A DNA stretch of 53,573 bases. Source: Gemmatimonadota bacterium (lineage in GTDB: Bacteria > Gemmatimonadota > Gemmatimonadetes > Gemmatimonadales > GWC2-71-9). The position numbers and the translations under genes were made by a program. This document shows positions 25,101 through 32,150 of this stretch, one piece after another. The notes under the pieces were generated by a model. It saw only the letters and a program-made list of their open reading frames with translations. It had not been told where the DNA came from and made no database searches. Each line of letters opens with the position of its first letter. The first letter of the stretch is position 1. Location: contig QHUK01000041.1 in NCBI GenBank assembly GCA_003222085.1, positions 1-53,573 on the forward strand, given 5' to 3'.

Positions 25101-27251
25101 ACGTATGCCGCGGGTGGCACGTACACCGTGAGCCTCACCGTCACCGATAACAGTGGCGGCACCGGGTCCACGTCGCAGAGCATCACGGTGGCGCCGCCCA
25201 ACACACCACCCACCGCAGCGTTCACGTCGAGCTGCACGGCGCTCGCGTGCTCCTTCACGAGCACCAGTACCGACCCCGACGGCACCGTGGCGGGGTGGAG
25301 CTGGAGCTTCGGCGATGGTGCGACCGCCACCGTCGCGAACCCGTCGCACACCTACGCCGCGGGCGGCACCTACACCGTGAGCCTCACCGTCACCGACAAC
25401 AGCGGCGGCACCGGCTCCACGTCGCAGAGCATCACCGTGGCGCCGGCCAACACGTCGCCTACGGCCGCGTTTACCCAGACCTGCACGGGGCTCGCCTGCA
25501 CCTTCACGAGCACGAGTACCGACCCCGACGGCACGGTGGTCGGGTGGAGCTGGAGCTTCGGCGACGGCGCGACCGCCACCGTTGCGAACCCCTCGCACAC
25601 GTATGCCGCGAGCGGCACCTACACCGTCAGCCTCACCGTCACCGACAACAGCGGCGGCACCGGGTCCACGTCGCAGAGCATCACCGTGGCGCCGCCCAAC
25701 ACGCCGCCCACCGCGGCGTTCACCCGCAGCTGCACCGGGCTCGCGTGCTCCTTCACGAGCACGAGCACCGACCCCGACGGCAGCGTGGTCGCCTGGAGCT
25801 GGAGCTTCGGCGACGGCGCGACCGCCACGGTCGCGAACCCGTCGCACACCTATGCTGGGGGCGGCACCTACACCGTGAGCCTCACCGTCACCGACAACAG
25901 CGGCGGCACCGGGTCCACGTCTCAGAGCATCACGGTGACGCCGCCGAACCAGCCGCCCACCGCGTCGTTCACGCGCAGCTGCTCGGGGCTCGCGTGCTCC
26001 TTCACGAGCACCAGCACCGACCCCGACGGCAGCGTGGTCGCCTGGAGCTGGAGCTTCGGCGACGGCGCGACCGCCACCGTGGCGACCCCGTCGCACACGT
26101 ATGCCGCGGGCGGCACCTACACGGTGAGCCTCACCGTCACCGACAATAGCGGTGCCACGGGCTCGACCTCGCAGTCCGTCACGGTGACCGCTCCGAATCT
26201 CCCGCCGACGGCGTCGTTTACTAAAGCGTGCGGGGATCTGAGCTGCAACTTCACGAGTACGAGCACCGACCCCGACGGCAGCGTGGTCGCCTGGAGCTGG
26301 AACTTCGGCGACGGCGCGATCGCCACGGTCGCGAACCCGTCGCACACCTACGCGGCCGGCGGCACCTACACGGTGAGCCTCACGGTCACCGACAATGCTG
26401 CTGCCACGAACTCGACTTCGCAGGCCGTCACGGTCACGGCGCCAGTCGGGGCGCAGGTGCTCGTGGGAGCCGGGGACATCGCCCGCTGCGACCGGCAGAA
26501 CGACGAGGCCACCGCGGCCCTGGTCAACGGCATCTCCGGCACGGTCTTCACCGTCGGCGACAACGTTCAGGGCGGGAGCACCAGTCCTCCGAACTTCGTC
26601 AGCTGCTATGACCCCTCGTGGGGTGCCTTCAAGGGACGCACCCGGCCCGCCACCGGCCACATGGAGGGGTTCAGCCCCGGCTCCGCGACGTACTGGCAGT
26701 ATTTCGGTGCCGCCGCCGGCGATTCGGGCAAGTTCTACTACAGCTATGACCTGGGCAGCTGGCACGTCGTGGTGCTCAACAGCAACATCTCCATGTCCCA
26801 GGGCTCGCTTCAGGAGCAATGGCTCCGAACCGACCTCCAGCCCTACCGCACCCAATGCGTCGTCGCTATCTGGCACCTGCCGCTCTTTAGCTCCACGTCC
26901 GGCACCGGGCTGCCGGTGGTGAATGCCGCCGTGAAGCCGCTGTGGGACGATCTCTACGCCGCCGGGGCGGAGATCGTGATCAACGCGCACTACGAGGTCT
27001 ACGAGCGTTTCGCTCCGCAGACTTCGAGCGGCACGGCCGATCCCCAGCTGGGCATCCGGCAATTCACCGTCGGTACCGGCGGCATCGGGGTCAACAACTT
27101 CAGCGGCGGCACGGCGGCGAACAGCGAGGTGCACAACACCGGCACGCCGGGTGTCCTGAAGCTCACGCTCGCAACCAACAGCTACAGCTGGCAATTCATC
27201 CCGATTGCCGGGCTCAGCTTCACCGACAGCGGTAGTGGAGCATGCCATTGA
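22188..27251 (+). CDS. Giant lipoprotein with three metallophosphoesterase heads and nine PKD repeats
   Basis: 1687 residues. GTG 22188 is chosen because GGAGGT lies 7 nt upstream; the signal ends in lipobox LTTC. Order: phosphoesterase head 1 (about 51-314), a BIG2 Ig-like domain (318-404), head 2 (410-669), nine PKD domains of 83 residues (675-1421), head 3 (1424-1687). Heads resemble purple-acid-phosphatase-like calcineurin enzymes (GAGDI, VGDN, WHxPxF). Head 2 has the canonical GNHDY (474-478) and GHEHTYERF (582-590). Heads 1 and 3 instead read GHMEG (117-121; 1490-1494) and SHYEVYERF/AHYEVYERF, so two metal ligands are changed in both, in the same way. Every PKD has a conserved Cys pair. 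It is probably a long surface protein with one active and two altered heads. It sits inside the polysaccharide run, between the initiating transferase and the flippase fusion. Confidence 0.9.
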   Translation: MRLSPRAILAVPAALAAAVLLTTCTGDRSIGPSAPIGPGVLASVGTVVGQVLVGAGDIARCDRQNDEATASLLDTIPGTVFTVGDNVLGGSSNPPDFNNCYGPSWGKHKDRTRPTIGHMEGFSPGSATYWKYFGAAAGDSGKFYYSYDLGDWHIVVLNSGISTLKGSTQEQWLKDDLLHHPAQCTLAMWHAPLFSSTSGNGLPAVNDAVRPLWNDLYAAGAEIVINSHYEVYERFAPQRPDGGTDLIGIRQFTVGTGGIGVNSFNSSTTAPNSEVRNSGTPGVLKLTLGSNGYAWQFIPITGFTFTDAGTGDCHGNTPGPAVASVDVTPNPTSVEIGLDVQLTATPRDAAGNPLTDRLVSWASSNTAVAKVSGGGDVFGWTAGTATITATSDGVTGSNTVTVVSTTAAALVGAGDIAVCDSPEDEATAALLDIIQGTVYTTGDNAYPDGTATQFTNCYGPSWGRHKTRTRPVTGNHDYTTAGAPAYYNYFGAAAGDPTKGYYSYDLGAWHVIAINNYVDASAGSTQEKWLKADLAASSKQCTAAIWHEPTFSSGILHGNGHTDWLALWQDLYQAGAEVIINGHEHTYERFAPMTPNGVADPTTGIREFVVGTGGAGLEALGTIQPNSEVVQNSAHGVLRLVLRPTGYQWRFFSEAGQVFSDTGTAPCHGPPGNQPPAASFTSSCTGLTCHFTDTSIDPDGSVAAWSWSLGDGSTSTDQSPGHVYATGGTYTVRLTVTDNKGTTNSTSQSVTVTPPNTPPTAAFTQSCTGLACSFTSTSTDPDGTVVGWSWSFGDGATATVANPSHTYAASGTYTVSLTATDNSGGTGSTSQSITVTPPNTPPTAAFTQSCTGLACSFTSTSTDADGSVVAWSWSFGDGATATVASPSHTYAAGGTYTVSLTVTDNGGGTGSTSRSITVAPANTSPTAAFTQTCTGLTCSFTSTSTDPDGTVVGWSWSFGDGATATIANPSHTYAAGGTYTVSLTVTDNSGGTGSTSQSITVAPPNTPPTAAFTSSCTALACSFTSTSTDPDGTVAGWSWSFGDGATATVANPSHTYAAGGTYTVSLTVTDNSGGTGSTSQSITVAPANTSPTAAFTQTCTGLACTFTSTSTDPDGTVVGWSWSFGDGATATVANPSHTYAASGTYTVSLTVTDNSGGTGSTSQSITVAPPNTPPTAAFTRSCTGLACSFTSTSTDPDGSVVAWSWSFGDGATATVANPSHTYAGGGTYTVSLTVTDNSGGTGSTSQSITVTPPNQPPTASFTRSCSGLACSFTSTSTDPDGSVVAWSWSFGDGATATVATPSHTYAAGGTYTVSLTVTDNSGATGSTSQSVTVTAPNLPPTASFTKACGDLSCNFTSTSTDPDGSVVAWSWNFGDGAIATVANPSHTYAAGGTYTVSLTVTDNAAATNSTSQAVTVTAPVGAQVLVGAGDIARCDRQNDEATAALVNGISGTVFTVGDNVQGGSTSPPNFVSCYDPSWGAFKGRTRPATGHMEGFSPGSATYWQYFGAAAGDSGKFYYSYDLGSWHVVVLNSNISMSQGSLQEQWLRTDLQPYRTQCVVAIWHLPLFSSTSGTGLPVVNAAVKPLWDDLYAAGAEIVINAHYEVYERFAPQTSSGTADPQLGIRQFTVGTGGIGVNNFSGGTAANSEVHNTGTPGVLKLTLATNSYSWQFIPIAGLSFTDSGSGACH
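24210..26449 (+). repeat. Nine tandem PKD-encoding repeats, 249-bp period
   Basis: 2.24 kb of near-identical in-frame 249-bp units coding for 83-residue PKD domains (core WSWSFGDG, HTYAAGGTYTVSLTVTDN). Units 2 to 8 are most alike; units 1 and 9 diverge at the ends. The similarity holds at DNA level, including synonymous positions, so copy number could change by recombination, and short-read assembly of this stretch should be viewed with caution. Confidence 0.93.
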
Positions 27252-27283
27252 CCGATCGCCCTGAGAGAGGACCTGGTTGGCAC

Positions 27284-30229
27284 ATGCCGACGTCGCAGCC
27301 TACCCATCGCGATCTCACCCGGCAAACGCTGGGCGGGTTGGTGTGGATCGGCGGGGGCAAGGTCGTGTACGCCGGTCTGCGCCTCCTGGTGCTCGCGATC
27401 ATGGCGCGCCTGCTCTCGCCCGCCGACTTCGGCATCGTCGGGGCGGCGCTGGTCGTGGTCGGCTTCTCGGCCATCTTCTCGCAGCTCGGCCTCGCCCCGG
27501 CCATCGTCCAGCGACCGGTGCTCGAACGCCGTCACCTCGAGGCCGCGTTCTCCGCCTCGGTGCTGCTCGGCTTGCTGCTCGGCGTGCTCCTCTGGGTGTC
27601 GGCTCCGTTCGCGGCGCGGTTCTTCCACATCGCGGGCGTGGAGCCGGTGCTGCGGGTGCTCGCGTGGATCTTCCCCCTCGACGGCCTCTCGGCCATCGCC
27701 GAGTCGCAGGTGCAACGCGAGCTGCGGTTCCGCTGGTTGGCGACGATGGAAGTGCTGACGTTCGTCCTGGGCTACGGAGTAGTCGGCGTCGTGTTGGCGC
27801 TGCTTGGCGCCGGGGTGTGGGCGCTGGTCACGGCGCAGATGGCCCAGACGGCCCTCTATACCATCATCCTGGTCGTAACCCGGCCGCCGGCGCTGCGCCT
27901 GCTCCCGGATCGCGCCGCCCTCGGGGAGCTCATGTACTACGGGGGCGGGTTCACCGCCTCGAAGATCGCGAACTATTTCGCGCTCCAGGTCGACAACCTG
28001 GTCGTGGGGCGGTGGCTCGGTGCGGCGGCGCTCGGATTCTACGGGCGGGCCTACGAGCTGATGGCCGGACCGCCGCATCTCCTGGGCGACGCGGTGGATC
28101 GGGTGCTGTTCCCGGCGATGGCGAGCATCCAGACCGACACGCGCCGACTGGCGGATGCCTACCGGCGCGGTGTAGCGTTGATGGGGCTCATCATGCTTCC
28201 GGCGAGCCTGGTCCTCTTCATCGTGGCGCCGGAGTTGATCCTCGCGATGCTCGGCCCCCGCTGGACCGCCGTGGTGACGCCGTTTCAGATCCTGGCGCTC
28301 GGCATGTTCCTCCGCACGAGCTACCGGATCAGCGACGTCACCGCCCGCGCCACCGCCGCCGTCTATCACCGCGCCTGGCGGCAGCTGGTGTACGCGCTGT
28401 GCGTGCTGACGGGGGCGTTGGTCGGCAAGGCGTGGGGCATCGACGGCGTCGCGGCGGGCGTCGTCGGCGCCCTGGCCGTGAACTTCTTCCTGATGGCCGA
28501 TCTCGGCCTCCGGTTGACCCGGCTGCCGTGGCGGAGCTTCTGGGACGCGCACACGCCGGCGCTCGCGCTCGCCGCGGCCGCCGGGCTGCTCGCCGGCGGA
28601 GCGACGGTCGCGCTCCGTGCCCTGGGCGCTCCTTCCTTGGAGCTGTTGTTCGCGACGCTCGCGGTAACGGTGGGCGGGATGGTGCTGGTCGTGTGGAGCG
28701 CTCCGAGCCTGTTCCTCGGGCCTGACGGGCGCTGGTTCGTCGCCGCACTGCGGGCGTTTCTCCAACAGCCGCAGGTCACGCTCGCGGGCGCGGCGGCGGC
28801 GCCGGTCAACGGCACCATGCCGCTCGTCACCCGGCTGGCCGAGGCGCTGCGCATACACGGCATCCGATACTGCCAGTGGAAGGGTCACCTGAAGCGGCAG
28901 CGCTGGGGCGCTGGCGACGGCGACATCGATCTCCTGGTGGACCGTGCGGACGAACAGCGCTTTACGGCCGTCCTACACGAGCTGGACTTCAAGCTGGCAG
29001 ACTCCTGGTACGGCCGGCACATTCCCGACCAGCTGCACTTCTTCGGCTTTGACCCGGACACGGGCAAGCTGCTCCACCTCCACGTCTACTACCGCCTCGT
29101 AGTGGGCCGGCCGTGGGTGACGACGTACGTCCTCCCCATCGAGCAGCCCCTCCTCGACTCCGCGGTCCAGAACGGCGTGTTCCAGACGCCGGCAGCCGAG
29201 CTGGAGCTCGTCCTGCTGGTGCTCCGCACGGTGGCGCGGTTCTCGCTGCGGGACGCGCTCGTGCCGGGGCTCCCGCGGTGGCTCCGAGACGTCCAGCCCG
29301 AGCTCGCGCAGCTCGAGGGACAAAGCGACCGGAATCGCCTGCGCGAGCTCCTGGACCGGCACCTCCCCTGGATCGACGGCTCCTGCTTCGAAGCGTGTCT
29401 CCAGGCGCTGCGTCCCGGCTTCCCTGCCTGGCGGCGGGCGCTGGTCAAGCATGCCTTGCATCGGCGCCTGCGGCCGCAGGCCCGGCGCGCGCCCCTGGCG
29501 TTGCGACTCGTAACCCTGGGGGGGCGCATCCGGACCCTCGGCGGCGTGCTCGCCAGTCCTCCCTCGCACAAGTACATCGCCGGCGGCGGGAAGATCGTGG
29601 CGTTGGCGGGCGGGGACGGCGCAGGCAAGACGACCTGCGCCACCGCACTGCACGCCTGGCTCTCCAAGGACTTCGCCACGATGCGGGCACACCTGGGGCG
29701 GCCCCCGAAAACCCTCGCGACCCTCGCCGTCAGTGCGGCGATCCGGGTCGCCGGCCGGTTCAAGTGGTTGGGCACCTCTACCCTCGAGCAATACCTCGAG
29801 CTCTTGTACCATCTCGCGACCGCACGGGACCGCTATCGTCTCTACCGCAAAGTTCGCCGCTTCACGGCCAACCAGGGGCTCGCGATCTGCGAGCGCTACC
29901 CGGTGCCCGAGAACCACCAGTTCGTAGGGCCGCGTATCGAAGAGCTGGTCGCCAGCGTGCCGTACCCGCGCGTCGCCGCGCTCCTGGCGCGAGTCGAGCG
30001 GAGCTATTACGACCGGATCGGCCCCGACAGCCTCCTCGTGGTGCTGCGGGTCGATCCCGAAACGGCCGTCCGGCGCAAGACGACCGAGCCGGCCGACTAT
30101 GTCCGCAGTCGAGCGCAGACGGTCTGGGAGACCGATTGGAGCCAGACGCGCGCGCGCGTCGTGGACGCCAACCGGCCGTTGCCGGACGTCGTCGCCGACC
30201 TGAAGAGGATCATCTGGACTACGCTCTAG
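27284..30229 (+). CDS. Wzx-type flippase fused to nucleotidyltransferase and thymidylate-kinase-like domains
   Basis: 981 residues from ATG 27284 (an ATG at 27242 adds 14 residues and overlaps the previous stop). Part 1 (about 1-490) is a polytopic Wzx/MOP-type polysaccharide flippase: about 12-14 hydrophobic helices, starting RQTLGGLVWIGGGKVVYAGL and including YYGGGFTASKIANYF. Part 2 (about 515-740) is a nucleotidyltransferase-fold domain of the NTP_transf_5 sort: YCQWKG at 529-534, then GDGDIDLLVD with D545, D547 and D549. Part 3 (about 770-981) is a thymidylate-kinase-like P-loop domain with GGDGAGKT (776-783). The last two domains should be cytosolic. Stand-alone relatives of both lie in the same operon (NTase 37234-38283; kinase 35344-36006), and this fusion suggests the pair works together at the flipping step. 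The substrate is unknown. Confidence 0.9.
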   Translation: MPTSQPTHRDLTRQTLGGLVWIGGGKVVYAGLRLLVLAIMARLLSPADFGIVGAALVVVGFSAIFSQLGLAPAIVQRPVLERRHLEAAFSASVLLGLLLGVLLWVSAPFAARFFHIAGVEPVLRVLAWIFPLDGLSAIAESQVQRELRFRWLATMEVLTFVLGYGVVGVVLALLGAGVWALVTAQMAQTALYTIILVVTRPPALRLLPDRAALGELMYYGGGFTASKIANYFALQVDNLVVGRWLGAAALGFYGRAYELMAGPPHLLGDAVDRVLFPAMASIQTDTRRLADAYRRGVALMGLIMLPASLVLFIVAPELILAMLGPRWTAVVTPFQILALGMFLRTSYRISDVTARATAAVYHRAWRQLVYALCVLTGALVGKAWGIDGVAAGVVGALAVNFFLMADLGLRLTRLPWRSFWDAHTPALALAAAAGLLAGGATVALRALGAPSLELLFATLAVTVGGMVLVVWSAPSLFLGPDGRWFVAALRAFLQQPQVTLAGAAAAPVNGTMPLVTRLAEALRIHGIRYCQWKGHLKRQRWGAGDGDIDLLVDRADEQRFTAVLHELDFKLADSWYGRHIPDQLHFFGFDPDTGKLLHLHVYYRLVVGRPWVTTYVLPIEQPLLDSAVQNGVFQTPAAELELVLLVLRTVARFSLRDALVPGLPRWLRDVQPELAQLEGQSDRNRLRELLDRHLPWIDGSCFEACLQALRPGFPAWRRALVKHALHRRLRPQARRAPLALRLVTLGGRIRTLGGVLASPPSHKYIAGGGKIVALAGGDGAGKTTCATALHAWLSKDFATMRAHLGRPPKTLATLAVSAAIRVAGRFKWLGTSTLEQYLELLYHLATARDRYRLYRKVRRFTANQGLAICERYPVPENHQFVGPRIEELVASVPYPRVAALLARVERSYYDRIGPDSLLVVLRVDPETAVRRKTTEPADYVRSRAQTVWETDWSQTRARVVDANRPLPDVVADLKRIIWTTL

Positions 30230-30233
30230 CTCC

Positions 30234-30911
30234 ATGACGCCGCCACGACCTGTCGTGATCGAGCTGATCGGCCCGCCGGGCGCGGGCAAGAGTACGCTGG
30301 CGCGGATGCTGGCCGAGCGCGATCATCGGATTCGTGCGGGACTGGGTGTGGACCACGTCCCGGCCGCGGTGCGCTTCGCGAGCGCCGTGCGCACGCTTCC
30401 CACGCTGCTGGACCTGTGTCGCAGCACCGCCGGGCTCCCCTGGGCCGAGAGTCGGCAAATCATCCGCCTGCATGCGCTGGGCGCGTTCCTTGCGCATGGG
30501 GCCACGAACGGCAGTCGCGTTCTCCTCCTGGAGGAAGGGCCCGTGCTGGTGCTGAGCTGGCTCCACGTCTTCTGTCCCGCCACGCAGAGCGACCCCGTGC
30601 TCGGGCGCTGGCGCGAGCGGGCGCTGGCGCAGTGGGCTGCCGTCGTCCGGCTGGTCCTGGTCCTCGACGCTCGGGACGACGTCTTGCAAGAGCGCATCCG
30701 CGCCCGCGCCAAGCCTCACCTGGTCAAGCACAAGACCGACCGGGACGTCGCGGCGTTCATCGCGTCGTTCCGCGTCGCCTTCGCGCAGGTGACCGCGGCG
30801 CTCGCCCGCCACGGCACGAGCCTCGCCACGGTACGCACCGACGACGCGCCGCCGGCGCAGGTCGCCGAGCGGGTCCTCGCGATGCTCTTCCGGGAGACCA
30901 CCCGGTGCTGA
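30234..30911 (+). CDS. Small P-loop kinase-like protein
   Basis: 225 residues, cytoplasmic. The Walker A is GPPGAGKST (13-21) right after a short strand (VVIELI), as in adenylate/thymidylate/shikimate-type small-molecule kinases. A hydrophobic strand ending in two acids, VLLLEEGPVLV, is a plausible Walker B, and RIRARAKP resembles a lid Arg region. I cannot name the substrate. It starts 5 nt after the flippase fusion, which itself ends in a P-loop kinase domain, and overlaps the Wzy gene. Three separate P-loop kinase domains in this operon suggest a phosphorylated glycan or lipid intermediate, though none is proven to act on sugar. Confidence 0.75.
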   Translation: MTPPRPVVIELIGPPGAGKSTLARMLAERDHRIRAGLGVDHVPAAVRFASAVRTLPTLLDLCRSTAGLPWAESRQIIRLHALGAFLAHGATNGSRVLLLEEGPVLVLSWLHVFCPATQSDPVLGRWRERALAQWAAVVRLVLVLDARDDVLQERIRARAKPHLVKHKTDRDVAAFIASFRVAFAQVTAALARHGTSLATVRTDDAPPAQVAERVLAMLFRETTRC

Positions 30912-32149
30912 CCTCCCCGGCCGCCGCCGCGCTCACGCGCGCGCCCCTTGCCGGGCGTCCGCGTACGCACCCGCCGCTGCGCGTCGTGCATCCGGTGGTC
31001 CGCTGGGCGTTCTACCTGTTCGTGTTCTCCCTGCCGTTCGAGTATCCCAAGCGAACGATCCCCTGGGAGGTCACGACGCTCACCTGCGCCGCCTTTCTGC
31101 TCGCCGCACTGCTCCAGCCGCGGACCAGCTTCGCCCGCCTCCCCTGGGCGGTGCGGTGGTTCGGCGTGTACCTGTACGTCCTGCTCGGCGCGTTCGTCGT
31201 GGACGGGGGCCACTACGGCGACCAGGTCCAGAAGCTGTTCACTCTGCTCCTGGAAGCGGTGCTCCTGCTCTGGGCCGCTTCCAACGTGCTGGACTACGAG
31301 GATGTCGCCCGCGGGGCGCTGGTGTCGCTGGGGGTCGCGAGCGCGCTCCGTGCCGCCATCCAGCTCGCCGGCATCGGCACGGAGCGGATCGTCGAGTGGA
31401 CCGGGGGGGTGCGGATCACCGCCCTCGGCCAGAACGAGAATCACGCCGCGATGATTCTCAGCGGCGGCATCATCGCCCTGCTCGGGCTCGCCTACGGGCG
31501 CGCGCACAGCACGCGGTGGGCCCGCGCGCTCGCCTGGCCCGTCGTGGGGGCCATCGCCATCGCCATCGTCCAGGGCGGCTCCCGTGGGGGAGTGCTCGCG
31601 CTGGGCGCGGGGCTCCTGGCGCTCACGCTGGGTGGCGCGAGCGTCGCGACTCGCCTGCGCAACGCCGCCGCCGTGCTGGTCGCCCTCGGGTTCCTGATCT
31701 GGGTGTCGTACCAGTTCGTGGGCACGCGCAACCGGTTCCTCCAGACGGCCGAAACCGGGTTCATGGCGGGACGCGAGCGCATCTATCCGACCGCGTTGCG
31801 GATGGTCCTCGAGCACCCGCTCACGGGCTGGGGGCCGCTCACCAACATGTACGAGCTCGGCAACCGGCTCCCGGAGCAGCACGTGCCCCGCCGCGACACC
31901 CACAACCTCGCGCTCGAGGTCTTGACGTCGACCGGGCTCCTGGGAATGGTCCCCTTCGCCCTCGGCACGTGGCTCTGCCTGCGCGCCGCCTGGCGGGCGC
32001 GCCGCGGCGTCGAGGGAATCACGCCCTTCGCCCTGCTCATCGCCGTGCTGGTGGTCAACATGAGCGGGAACTGGATCGCCACGCCGCTCCTGTGGCTGAC
32101 GTTCGCGTACGCGCTGGCGAGCGGTCGCCAGCCCACCGTGGCCACCTGA
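30905..32149 (+). CDS. O-antigen polymerase / ligase (Wzy-like)
   Basis: 414 residues, polytopic with about 10-12 hydrophobic helices, and the Wzy_C/O-antigen ligase signature: GQNENHAAMILSGGIIALLG, GGSRGGVLAL and the late TGWGPLTNMYELGNR followed by HNLALEVLTSTG. It polymerises lipid-linked repeat units in the periplasm, or ligates them to an acceptor. In a locus with Wzx, Wzc and Wza a polymerase is the simpler reading. The GTG start overlaps the stop of the upstream kinase by 7 nt, and asnB starts 1 nt after its stop. Confidence 0.9.
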   Translation: MLTSPAAAALTRAPLAGRPRTHPPLRVVHPVVRWAFYLFVFSLPFEYPKRTIPWEVTTLTCAAFLLAALLQPRTSFARLPWAVRWFGVYLYVLLGAFVVDGGHYGDQVQKLFTLLLEAVLLLWAASNVLDYEDVARGALVSLGVASALRAAIQLAGIGTERIVEWTGGVRITALGQNENHAAMILSGGIIALLGLAYGRAHSTRWARALAWPVVGAIAIAIVQGGSRGGVLALGAGLLALTLGGASVATRLRNAAAVLVALGFLIWVSYQFVGTRNRFLQTAETGFMAGRERIYPTALRMVLEHPLTGWGPLTNMYELGNRLPEQHVPRRDTHNLALEVLTSTGLLGMVPFALGTWLCLRAAWRARRGVEGITPFALLIAVLVVNMSGNWIATPLLWLTFAYALASGRQPTVAT

Positions 32150-32150
32150 T

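Noticed and set aside
24210..26449. Regular repeats resembling a CRISPR or satellite array
   Set aside because: The period is 249 bp and in frame, units have no unique spacers, and each codes for a PKD domain.
24420..27248. A 942-codon open frame on the minus strand across the PKD repeats
   Set aside because: It is a shadow of the repeat array: composition is Arg/Gly/Ala-rich, there is no recognisable domain, and the plus-strand frame has clear domains and a ribosome site.
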